DNA of 59,973 nucleotides from Phoronis australis (lineage: Eukaryota > Phoronida > Phoronidae). Shown piece by piece: positions 1-10,543 of the stretch; position 1 is the stretch's first letter; each line of letters begins with the position of its first letter. Made by a program: the position numbers and the translations under genes. Location: positions 104,884 through 164,856 of the forward strand of contig NMRA01000737.1 in the NCBI GenBank assembly GCA_002633005.1, written 5' to 3'. The notes under the pieces were generated by a model that did no database searches, was not told the origin of the DNA, and was given only the letters and a program-made list of their open reading frames with translations.

Positions 1-602
1 CTACTGGATGGCACTGTTACATGCCTACAACATATAGTGCATGGCAACAAATGGAAACGTCTGTCCGTTTTCCTAAAAGAGACTGGCAGACTTGAAAACT
101 TTCTTCACGAGGAGCCATAATTGGGGTCTCGTGCCTTTGCTCAAGTGTTTTGTGCAATGGGCCCAACCATGAGGCCTGCGCACGTCTGATGCACCGCAAA
201 TGACATCAGACCACCTGCACTTTTTTTAATTAATCACATTTTGAGTCACTACTTTTACTTTCGTTTCCAAACTAAACAATATCATAGCATTTACCATTAA
301 ATCAAAATGAGCGACTACATGTACACGTACATCAAGCCTTATTTTAATTATAGATATTTTCACAAATGAATTTATTTTCGTTTCAGGAAACAAGTTCACT
401 GTTATTATTGTAATACGAGCTTCAACGAACAGATTAATCAAGGCGTCACGGTGAAAGTACACCCTACCAGGCTTTTGAAATACAGTCACATACTTTTAGA
501 CGAAACCAAGTGGAACAAGAGGTTTCAAACAAAGACTCACCCAGCAATTGTTCCATGTGCCGTGTAAGCCAGGAGTAAACAAGTTGTTGATGCAGATGAA
601 AG
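1..602. other. Non-coding stretch, no gene seen
   Basis: AT-rich sequence with only short accidental open frames on the minus strand. None shows a recognisable domain, a signal peptide or a convincing pair of splice sites. Nothing else is identifiable before the TIR element that starts at 603. Confidence 0.5.
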
Positions 603-916
603 CAGTGGCGGATTTAGGAGGGGGGGGGTGTCAAGGGGGCCATGCCCCCCTAAAATTCTCCCAGATACCATTTGGCAGTACGGGTGCGAATTGCTGACTA
701 GCACATGCGCGCACCCAAGGGGGCTCGAGGGGTTAATGCGCAATTCACTCATAGGCCTTGAACAAACCCCGTTTACCCTTTTTAGTAATAAGATCCACAA
801 ACCCAAAAATTCGAGGCCCTTGCATCCCTACATTTTAGGCTGTGCGCGCGCATGTGGCAGAATTCTGACTATTCCTGTGCGTTGCCCTCCACCTCAAAAT
901 CCTGGATCCGCCCCTG
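603..916. mobile_element. Non-autonomous TIR element, CAGTGGCGG family
   Basis: The left end reads CAGTGGCGGATTTAGG and the right end reads CCTGGATCCGCCCCTG, which are imperfect terminal inverted repeats about 16 bp long. A poly-G tract follows the left end. The interior carries the phrase GCGCGCACCCAAGGG. Related ends occur at 5083-5227, 18039-18280 and 59853-59973, so this is a repeat family. The terminus resembles hAT-type MITEs by my reading. No clean 8-bp target duplication is visible, so the superfamily is an inference. The open frame across it is not a gene. Confidence 0.6.
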
Positions 917-3900
917 CAAAGCGAGTGTCGAATCTTCTTGCAAGATTGTGACAGCAAAAGGAAAAAAACAAATACGCCAGTGAATTTAAGGAATGATGAT
1001 GAGCGTGCCTGACGGGAGCGAGAAGAATGCGGCAACACCATTCATGAGGTGATTCAAAGTTTACCGCTCATGAAAGTCTAGGATTTAAAAAAATTGCCAG
1101 AAGTGGTGATAACTGTTTTGCTAATAAAACGGGTGATATTTATTTTGTTGGATGTTTTACTGATATTATCGATAGAGATGAACAGATTGAGTTTTTTTTA
1201 TCAAAAACGTAGTTAAAATGTTGTCTTTAACATCACAGACACAATGTAGTGATTACACAGGAAATCAACAACAATATTAAAGCATTTCAGCTAGTGAAAG
1301 ATACTGTTTTACTGTCATGTGGTTATTCCAAAAAGGTTTCTTCCTGAACGAAGCTCCACAACATATATGCACATACAGCCCTTTGTCACATGCAGCAGTT
1401 GTGCTACTCTTTTTTGAAGGCGTGTATGTTAACACTCTGAAGGACTCCTCATGCGGCTACAGTTCAACTGAAAAATCAAACGCATTTAATCATATTTGTG
1501 AGGCTAAATTTCACACTGAAATCATGAAAAACGGTGAAAGTATAACAAACAATCGACCTGTCAACTAATTCATGGTAGTATTATTCTAAAATTATTGATA
1601 TAACACCGTAACTTGAACAATTATTCAGGAAAATGCACAGAAAAAATGTGCGTTCACGATCGCAGTTTTTTTGCTTTCACGATCGCCATGGAGAATTAAC
1701 AGCTTCGTTCCCGATCGCCGTCTCACGCAAGGACCTGCTTGTATCGGTAGATAGCTCGAATTGTTTCACAAATTATAACTAACAAAGGTGTCACCAGGGA
1801 CGATTTAACTATAAACGTCACACGTGTCCACTGGAGAACCCAGGAATTGCTAATAACAAGTAGAAATTGACGAATTTACGAGACGCAAGTCATTTTACCG
1901 AAAGCCATTGGCATTCTGCGGTCTCTCTTTCAAAAAATAGCAAAAGCCAAGTATTATTTCAGATCCACAACAACGGCTAAGCTCTGACGCTTTTCGGTGT
2001 GTCGCATTGGTACCAAAGTAGCCTCTATTTAAGAAGAAAATGACACTTAAACTCACCGGGTACTTCACTGTCGTCTGCCATTTTTGGTGTAAGGTATCGT
2101 TCTTGATTGCCTTCCGGGCGTTCTCGATCGCGGGTTGGCCGGGGTGGTGTTAGTGTTGCTGAAAATTGAATTCAGTTGTGTGTGAATGACGGGAGTTCGT
2201 TTTTAATATTACAACAAAAGACAGCAGCAAGTGTGAAACACGATAAACGATAAATGGTGAATGAACTCTGTTGGTGCAAAATGCATTACAAAAAAGAGCT
2301 GCTGTGTTTATGATTGCTTGATTTATTACAAATGGCTAATTCTAGACGTTGTCTGTCAGTGAAGGCCGCTGACTTAACCAGTTTTGTCGATGAATATTCA
2401 GTTGCTTCTCATGAGGTACCGGTAGAGGTTTCAATTCCGTGCTGTTGTAAAATAAAACAAAAAACGTTTTCTTGCCAAGAATGTCCTTTTCACTTAAGAT
2501 CTAAGTTAGTTCAGCGGCAAAGCGTTAGGGAGAAATGTAGCAACCAATAACGGAATCGAGAAATTCACGTCGTTAACTAAATTGGTCAGATAGGCAGGGA
2601 CTCTGTAGCTTCGTGGTTAATTTAGGCCAGGCTCAGTCGCAACCGACAGGACGTGTGTTCAATGCCTAGCTTTTCCGTGTAGTTGCAGCATTGGGTAAGT
2701 TACATAGAAGAATACTGAACCCGACTTTGACCAAATACATCTATCAACAACAACTTTCCCATCAAGGTTTATAAAACAAAGTAATCCTCTGTAAACCTTG
2801 TCTAAACTCAACAAATTAAAGCAAAATTTTAAAACTCCTTACAAAGTTTGTTAAACGGCAAAGCGTGACCCTATGTTTTAAACAGGTTTCGAAAAAACTG
2901 TGTGGAAAGAACGCCAATCAATAACCATAACATCCGTTCTGTGAGGCAGTACATGTAAGCTTGTGTTTCGGTTTAATCGTGCTTTCATCACTCAAGTGAG
3001 ACGCCAATGATACTTTAGCAGGTGACTAAGAAGGCTTAGATGAAATCACCAAACAAAACATGATTTCATTTTTTTAAACAAATTGTTTTGTGTTCGTCTA
3101 CGAGGGCTTCATAAAAATAACGAATTTGTTAAAAGCTACTGTAATCAGCATAGCTATAACCAGTTGAGTTGGCATGTCTGGGAAGTAACCTGTGATGAAG
3201 TTGAGAACATGAAGTGTAATTAACATCATGAACCTCGTGCGTCACGAATGTTTTACCTTCACTTAGTGTTGATTAAGTCGTATATAAATCAATGTGATAA
3301 CGGCGAAACATTTGAATACGTGATCCGTTGTGCTTTGCGATATTGTACTGTAAACATATGTTGTATGCAATCGGGTTTTACGTTTTTTAAATCTGGGACC
3401 AATTTTAGTTGTTCAAACATCTAAACGCAAGGATTGAATGTAGTTCTATATGTACACATAAACGATTTGTGCATTACTCTTTAGCGCTGTGAGAAACAAA
3501 AACGTTTTTCACTTGACAGTCCAAAATGGTTTGAAAAAGAAAGCATATCTTTCATTCTCGGATATTTCCAGACATAACACATTTTGTGTAATACAATTGC
3601 ACATTTGGACCAGGAGTCCAAGCTCTGTACTAGAAAATAACAAAATAATATGAAGTTGGAATATTAATGATATATCAACCACGATACATTCACCAAATCC
3701 AATTCCCAATCCCACCATTTCACAGTGCAACCAAAAAGTTTATCCGGTTGGCTTCAACATCACACACTGCACCGGAACCTATCACATGATCGCCAGTTCG
3801 AAGATCCACGCAGTAGGATGGATAACCTGCTACTTCCAGTCTTTACTAAATGGAGACAGAATATTCACTTCATGATACAGTTTACAGCACGACTTTTCCA

Positions 3901-4740
3901 CAACAGTTTAACTTTTGAAATATAGAGTGCCAGGCTTTTTAGTACACAAAGATCATTGCTTTGAAATAATCTAGCTACTCTTGCGCCATCTGTCATATTC
4001 GCCAGCCAAAAGTACTTTAGGCTTGTCAGCTCTGCCTTTAGTCGACTTTTGGAGTATTGAATCTTCGGAGTAGTGAACCTTCGGAGTTATGAACTTTCAT
4101 AGTAGTGACGCGTAACCCGTACAGCACGACCCCTGCCTCATGCCTTGGGTGCTAGCTTTGGGTCACGCCTTTCCGGATCGGAAGTCATTTTCGACCTTGC
4201 TTGCTCTTGTATCCCTACAGGTATTCCCCGTTGGCACCAATTGCAAACCCCGGTAACCACAAAATTTTATAGGGCCCGTACATGTATGCTTAGTGATGCA
4301 TTTCCTTTCCATTCAAAGCGTTAAACCACATAATGAGTTTCGTCAATTGAACGATATGCATGTAATTAAAATATAAAATTTGATAACTTTCACCCCTATT
4401 TGTGTTTGTCTTATTTTACTATTATTTTTTTACTTTCTTTAAAAAATGAAGGAAGTATCCGAAACACTCGTCAGCTGTCGTAACCAATGCTTTGAGGCTG
4501 ATTGATATGTACGTGTATCGTACATCTAAGGAGAAATGATGTAGTTTTATACAAAATGTCACAAGAAATGGTCCAGATTGTACGCAGTTTCCAACTTTCA
4601 TTGCTAATAAGTGTAAATGACTAAGAACATGTAGAGGGATTTTGTAACAATTGCATATTTTTATGTAACAACTTTATGTGACTAGCTTATGTGTCCTACT
4701 GCTAATCAAAGGTAGTCTTAAAACTATTAACAAGAGATTT
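917..4740. other. Non-coding stretch with scattered repeats
   Basis: No exon can be supported over these 3.8 kb. Two small things stand out. There is a cluster of GATCGC-containing phrases between about 1655 and 1725, with related words near 2125, and a tRNA-like segment at 2600-2680 listed separately. Otherwise the sequence is AT-rich with frequent stops on both strands. Confidence 0.45.
2600..2680 (+). repeat. tRNA-like segment, probable SINE head
   Basis: A box-A-like word TGTAGCTTCGTGG at 2604 is followed about 40 bp later by a degenerate box B, GTGTTCAATGCC. The spacing suits an internal RNA polymerase III promoter. The cloverleaf is not well conserved, so I read it as a decayed tRNA-derived SINE and not a functional tRNA. 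No intact copy was found in this window. Confidence 0.35.
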
Positions 4741-4767
4741 CCATGGTAACAAGTAGCAGCATATGTT

Positions 4768-5540
4768 GATAAAACCAACAATGGATATAAACCAGTTGAC
4801 ATGTTTCGGCGTTTATAAAAACACCATCCTCAGAAGCATAAACAATGGCTACCTTACTAAGCCCAACAACAAGTAATGATACACAGACAGTCAGTTACAG
4901 TGACCACTTGACTAAGCCCAACAACAAGTAATGATACACAGACCGTCAGTTACAGGAGTGTAACAGCTGACTAGACTAACAATGACCACCAGGTGGTGTG
5001 TCACGTGCCTATTGAGACTGGGCTTACACCATTCGCCATTTGAAAACCCGAACCAGGGAACACCTAAATTCTGACAGAAGAGCAGTTGCGGATTTAGAGG
5101 GCGGCCAAGAGGGCCATGGCCTCCCTAAAATTCTCCTAGATTCCATTAGGCAGTTCAGCGGGAGTGCGAATCCTGGCTAATATTCTGCCCTGGTCCCCCC
5201 TAATTCAAAATCGTGGATCCGCCCCTGAAGTGCACATGTTAATATTCATCTACAGAGTTACAGTGTATGAGCAATGCTCTTTCATTGACTTTGCTGTAAC
5301 AGACCAATCAGAAACAACAATGGAGCTGAAAATTCGTGAGGCTCTACGCATTAATTGGCTTCACTAGGCAACTGGCACACCACAGGATGTCATGCTATTC
5401 TAGTCTCTTGTTACTGTCTGTGTCTGTGTATCGTTACTTGTTGTTGGGCGTAGCAAGGTGGCCACTGTTTTTGCTTCTGAGGATAGTGTTTTAATAAACG
5501 AAGAAACGTGTCAAGCTGATTTAAATCCATTGTTGTTTTT
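4768..5540. mobile_element. Foldback element with long inverted ends and a nested TIR insertion
   Basis: The left arm, from CAACAATGGATATAAACC at about 4768, matches the reverse complement of the right arm ending at about 5540 for roughly 150-170 bp with substitutions and small gaps. Shared words include CCTCAGAAGC, CCCAACAACAAGTAA and GATACACAGAC. Within the left arm, a segment of about 52 bp (ACTAAGCCCAACAACAAG...) occurs twice in tandem. A CAGTTGCGG-type element (5083-5227) has inserted in the middle. No coding capacity and no clear target duplication are visible. Confidence 0.6.
5083..5227. mobile_element. Short CAGTGGCGG-family TIR element nested in a foldback repeat
   Basis: The left end CAGTTGCGGATTTAGAGG and right end GTGGATCCGCCCCTG are inverted repeats of the same type as the 603-916 element, and interior words such as CTAAAATTCTCC are shared. 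The copy is only 145 bp, so it is an internally deleted member. It lies between the arms of the 4768-5540 foldback element and therefore inserted later. Confidence 0.55.
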
Positions 5541-8500
5541 TATTCATGGTGACTAGAGATCATTAATTAATATTATTAATGGAAAATTTAGACAGCAATT
5601 TCGACAAGCTATGGGAAAAGTTGGCTACATGAATTTTGCGAAAACAACTGACAATCAAAATCATTAAAACAGTATTTTCTTTAAAGTTAAAGTCACGTGT
5701 ACAACATATGACGGCAAAAGTGTTTGAAGTTGCACTGTAGTTCAATAGTACATTAAATTACCGGAATTTCCGTATCTATGTCGCTTCTCGAAAGTGCAGA
5801 AGTATTTATCAAAAAACACATTTTCGAGTCTGATTTTGATGTGCAAGTTTTCTACGCACACCTTACTCTTCATCAACGATGCTTTCCTAAACACGACCTT
5901 CAAAGAAATTCTATTATTGGAATTCTTTGTAGGGAAATTATCAATATTTTATCGCTATAAAACTATCGAGAATACCAGTTTTGGATAGTTTGCTGCTAAT
6001 GATCGTCAAATTCGTCACACTTTTCAAAGGCGTCAATGCTTGTTGTTTCTTTAAATACAATCCACCATTTGGTACTGCTGTGTTTGACGTGAGTATGGTT
6101 TGTATTTTTAACCAATTGGAAAGTGTGCATAGAGCACTTCCTCTCTGGTATTCCTATGCACGTGTCACCCTTTACTATGAAAAGCTATGCCATTAAAAAC
6201 TGGAAAAGAATGGCAGCCAATTCCATCATCGGATAACCCTCCGAGAGGTGACCTTCCTTATCCTATAAAACTGCGCGATTTCAGCGAAAGCGAAATAATT
6301 GATTGCGTCATTAGAGGCCCTCCGTGAGCGGTCCCTTAAGAAGGATGTCATATAACTAAAAAAAGAATGGACTTAGATGAAATCAATGGGTCCCCACCAA
6401 GAGCGTGTGAAGGTGAAATGAGCAGCAATTGATGCTATCGCCAGGGCTCCAGACCGCCAGGTTCCCAAAGTTGCACGCGCTTTCAAAACACGGAAGAAAG
6501 AAAGAGACAAACTATTTAATGTCTTCTTGAGTTTAAAAATTAGAATCAATTTGAATTTGACAATTTCTGAATAGAAAATTTTCTCGGATTTTTGAAGCAT
6601 GTGATTAAAATCACGTTCAAGGCGCTCGATGCTTCGATTTTGGGGCTGAATGAGGAAAACGGAAGGCTTTGATGAGCCGGATGCACGTACACAAACCGTG
6701 CATGTTTGTGACAGCATTAGGTATATGTACATGGAAGCGCACTTTTTACTAAGAAACAACAGCCATTTGTATGAAATTAAATTTATTTGAAACCTCACAT
6801 ATATAGCTGCATGCACATATCTTATTTAAAATGACATTTTCCGTTATAAAATCGGCCTTCTCTTGTTCCTTTTTAATAATTGCTTGACTTTAAAAGATCT
6901 GATATTTCACGATTATTTCAGAGCACGCCCAATTACTTCCTTGTCACGGCGAGTTAGTCTCAGTTGTCAAAGCAGTAGGGACGTCAATTGGGCGGTCCCA
7001 GATAGAAATACCATCTCTTCCTTAGAGGTACAAAAATAAGTTATTGCACTGGTCTCTTTTTACAAATGTCAGGTTGATTCCAGGAATAGTGCCAGAAAAT
7101 ATCCAACCCACGGATACTTCTCAAGTTTATCCGACATTCTTCCATCGGAGTTGCATCCAACAGCACCGCAGTAACACTTCGCTGGCATTAGAAGTGGAAT
7201 ACAGTTTGTGAATAAAACTTGAAAAATTAAAGCACTGTCAAATAACGTGTTAGACTCCAATGACGCCAAAACGAGGCTAGGGACAACTGCTCGACAGATG
7301 ATGAGCATTTTGTGCATGTAGATACCACGTGATCCAGGACTTTTCTATTCCTGCCGATTTATCACAACCAACTTTAATTCAAACAAAGGGCAGGAGTGTG
7401 ATGGCGTTGAGTTGGAAGATCAAATATTTTTGAGAAGATGGTGACACAGTTATAGCAGCTCTGATTTTAATAATATCTAAGAATTTGACGATTATGATGT
7501 CACAGACAGAGAACGCAGTAGTAAAATCACCAGTCTGATATGTCTCCAATCGAAGTCACATGGATTTTCGATAATATTTTTTTCCATTTTTTGCCAAATA
7601 ATCGCCATAATTAACCACTTTCCGATTTCCAAAGGGTTGCCACGTTGGTACAAACGCAAATATTTTGAACTTCATAAAAACGCTTTGAGTAGTGACGCGG
7701 TTACTAAATCTATTTGTCTATACCAAGCTCTAGCCTATTTACATTAGCACAACGTTTCGGACAGTCATTTTCGGTCATCCTATTACATTCTTAGAAGAAC
7801 GAGCTCGGACATCTGGTACACTTATTGCAGTCAATGATTAGAATTTTTTCAAAACTGCAATTCCATAAAAAGAACTGACTATTGACCATCATAGGTGTAT
7901 TGGATATCGGTGCTGTGAAGGCTGCAACACCTGAAAGACGCATGGAACGCAAAAACTTGTAAAAATACCTTTTACTGAACAGATCGTGACGAATCTACAC
8001 CTTGGAAATGCTAACGTGAGAGTTATTCACTTTAAATATTGAAAGAATTTCTAGAAAAAGATAGTCAGATTCATTATTTTTGAAACATAGAAGAAATATA
8101 AAGTCGTTCATACCATATTAGGGAAATGTGGTACTTCTATGTCTTGACATACCAAATAAGGAGAAGTGCTTTGCCGTGTTGAGAGAAAATGGAGATGTGA
8201 CAAGCAGTTGACAGGTCGTTTTTGAAATTTGAAACAAAAGGGAAAATGCCTTGTCATCAACAGAAATTCAAAAATCCTTATGAACAACTGGCGCAAGTAC
8301 CTAGTGAACAATCTGACCAGTGTGTCAGTGGCAGGTAACCACTTTGCATCACGCAGATTTGTCTGTTCCATACCACTTGAAGATGCCTGAAGAAATGACC
8401 GTCCTCTACGCGTTAGTGTAAATAGACTAATAGATTTACAGATCCATGGGGTGTCGATCACTGCTCCGCAAGTGCGACAGGAACGACATAAAGATCCCCA

Positions 8501-8670
8501 ATAATAAAATGATTCATGTGTCCAACGGATTTTGCTTCTCAGAAGACGTGGTACCCAAGCATAGTCAGTTTTAAGTTATATCAGCTCTGGGAAATCGTGA
8601 ATCGCGTCCCTTCTTACGAGGAACCCTTGGCATCACGTCTTCGCATGTCACGTCTTCACATATCACGTCT
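5541..8670. other. Non-coding stretch downstream of gene A
   Basis: No supported exon. Minus-strand open frames at 6373-6816 (147 codons) and 8108-8461 (117 codons) have no recognisable domain. The second lies just 3' of the last gene A exon, so part of it could be 3' untranslated sequence. I did not find a convincing minus-strand AATAAA close to the gene A stop codon. Confidence 0.4.
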
Positions 8671-8679
8671 TCACATATC
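8632..8679. repeat. 15-bp tandem repeat, about three copies, containing the gene A stop codon
   Basis: The unit TCACGTCTTCACATA (plus-strand reading) recurs about three times with one or two differences. The gene A stop codon at 8671-8673 is within the last unit, so the repeat spans the end of the reading frame and the start of the 3' untranslated region. Confidence 0.7.
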
Positions 8680-8816
8680 GTCGATCTCCTCTACTATTAT
8701 CCTGGACGAGGAACCAAAGCCCGTGCGTGCATTGCCAATTGGATGGGTTCGGCACGGTCCAACACAAAGCGCTACTGACACATTACCTCTAGGAATGCCC
8801 GAACACATGCCTTCAA
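8671..8816 (-). CDS. CTHRC1-like: CTHRC1-like gene A, last exon (C-terminal domain)
   Basis: Read on the minus strand, a strong acceptor (TCTGTTTTCAG) is followed by TT GAA GGC, and the frame stays open for 48 further codons to TGA. The peptide has the order EGMCSGIPRG, then VSVALCVGPC, then [16 protein letters not shown]. This is the end of the CTHRC1 C-terminal domain, where vertebrate members read EG-C, V--WVGTC, TGWNSVSRI and EE. The two leading bases complete a codon begun in the exon at 10351-10543, giving F-EG. Length and phase equal those of the gene B exon at 44095-44240. CTHRC1 is a secreted protein; vertebrate members modulate Wnt/planar-polarity signalling and matrix deposition. 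The Trp of the TGW motif is Phe here, and the VGTC Thr is Pro. Confidence 0.9.
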
Positions 8817-10350
8817 CTGAAAACAGAGAGAACAGTTACATGATATGCTGTCCCATGAGTGTACATTTAAGTAATTTAAATCGCTTATTTCATTCTTTCT
8901 AACTTCACTCTGACGCAATAATGTAACATTAATGTACTTAACAAATGTCGAGCTGCCTTGAAATCGCAGTTCAACTGTAAGTTAACAGTCTATTTGAATT
9001 TTGTGTTGTTTTCATAGCTCACAACGAACATCGGACAACTCGTGCATAAGGCAGATTCAAGTCTTAGATCGCTATTACGTGGATGATTCAACTGCGAAGT
9101 GTATTATTGAACGTGTAATCAAGGTATTCTTCAAAGTAATTACTTTGAAAAATGCACGATGTAGAAAAAGACACTGGTTTACGTCCACCACACCTCTGAC
9201 GCTGTCAGGAAACAATTGTGTTGTTAAATTCTTGTTAATTTCGGAATTGACACATCTGCTTTACGCTTGCCGTCCTCACAAAAGAAAGAGGACGAAAATA
9301 AGACGAGTTTGCTACATGATCTTCTACGTCACAAGAATACAGCAATTTGTCAGCACAGGATTGTTTCTCGAAGAGTGTATTGTCTTTTGCCTAAAGTTAA
9401 GTCCATGAATGTCTTAGCCTGTTTCAGAAAATCAGGCAAAAGTAGGAAAATTTGTCTACAACTTGAAGCTAAAACATGAAAATCATAAGCCTGCTTGGGG
9501 GTGGGGGGGGCAAACTAAAGACCGAAGTCAAAAGAAAAAGTGTACTTTTTGGCAATAAACTCTTCGAGAAATAGGCGACTGATAGCGGTTGTTGTTTATT
9601 GCGTTATTCGGAGACGAAACAGTTGACTTCTCTGAGACCTTATGGTCAGGTTTATTAGCGTTATCCTTATCCTCGTTGTCGAATCTACCGATAACAAGGT
9701 TGTTTTGTCTACGTACTCTAATTCTAAGACTCGTCCGGCAAGTTAACTACAATCAGACTAGTCGCTGATGGACCAATTGGGGAGTCTCATTTGTTTTCAG
9801 AGTACGGACAGTGTTACATCACCAAGTAAGCTGTTGTTAGGAAACCTAATTGGGCCTATTGGACATTTTATGATACAGTTTCTCTTATCAGAACCATTTA
9901 ATAGCAAATCACTAGACCTGCAACAGTGAACAATTTGCAAGTAGGTTTTAATGTTCGACAGACGTCTGGAGTGATGTCAAGGGCTTCAGCTCTATTTCAG
10001 AGATGAAAAATGTTGCCGAAAACAGTTCTTGTGAGAAATCTCAAGCACTACGACAGCTGTTTACATTGAATAATGAACGGAGCAGTGCACGTGCACGTAC
10101 CGGATCGCCCGACACTTAATTCCTGTTGTCTGTGTCCGTATTCAAAGATTACACACCTATAACTCATTTTTTCTTGTCTTGAATGATCTCTTTCTCGTGC
10201 ACCATAAGTACTAGCATTTTTTGTTGGCATGACCCTGCCAGTTTTTCCAAGTAGCTGCCCTCTTGGCTCTCCTTTCGAACACAGGCTGTAGCAAGGGTTT
10301 TGATTAGTCAAAATCTGAATGGCCAATCACCACGAGATGTTAATACTTAC
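8817..10350 (-). other. Gene A intron between the last two exons
   Basis: Bounded by donor GTAAGT at 10350 and acceptor CAG at 8819-8817 on the minus strand, which gives an intron of about 1.5 kb. It contains overlapping plus-strand open frames (9001-9479) with no recognisable domain and a G-rich run near 9500. I see no exon in it. Confidence 0.75.
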
Positions 10351-10543
10351 AATAAATCGACTTAAGCATGCTGTCAGCCGTGTCCTGATAGTGTGCTACT
10401 TCAATCTTTCCCGGTTCAATGCATTCCGAGCCGTTCAGTGTAAAATACCAACGGCTGCACACGCTAGCTTCTTCCACCCCGATATTACCAGAAAAAGCCA
10501 CACTCAGCTGGGTGTTTGAATTCCTTTTATAAAAGTGAAATTC
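10351..10543 (-). CDS. CTHRC1-like: CTHRC1-like gene A, RWYF exon
   Basis: A 193-bp exon on the minus strand runs from the acceptor after CAACTGTTTCAG to the donor TATT|GTAAGT. It enters in phase 0 and leaves after one base, matching the two-base start of the exon at 8816. The 64 residues include LSVAFSGNI, then CSRWYFTLNGSEC, then PGKIEVAHYQ. This is the diagnostic CTHRC1 segment, where family members read LRV-SG, CC-RWYFTFNGAEC and P-PI---Y. The usual CC pair before RWYF is reduced to one Cys. The gene B exon at 43277-43469 has the same length and phase and is identical at roughly half of its residues. Confidence 0.9.

Noticed and set aside
6373-6816. 147-codon minus-strand open frame
   Set aside because: No domain, no duplicate, no splice context; composition looks non-coding.
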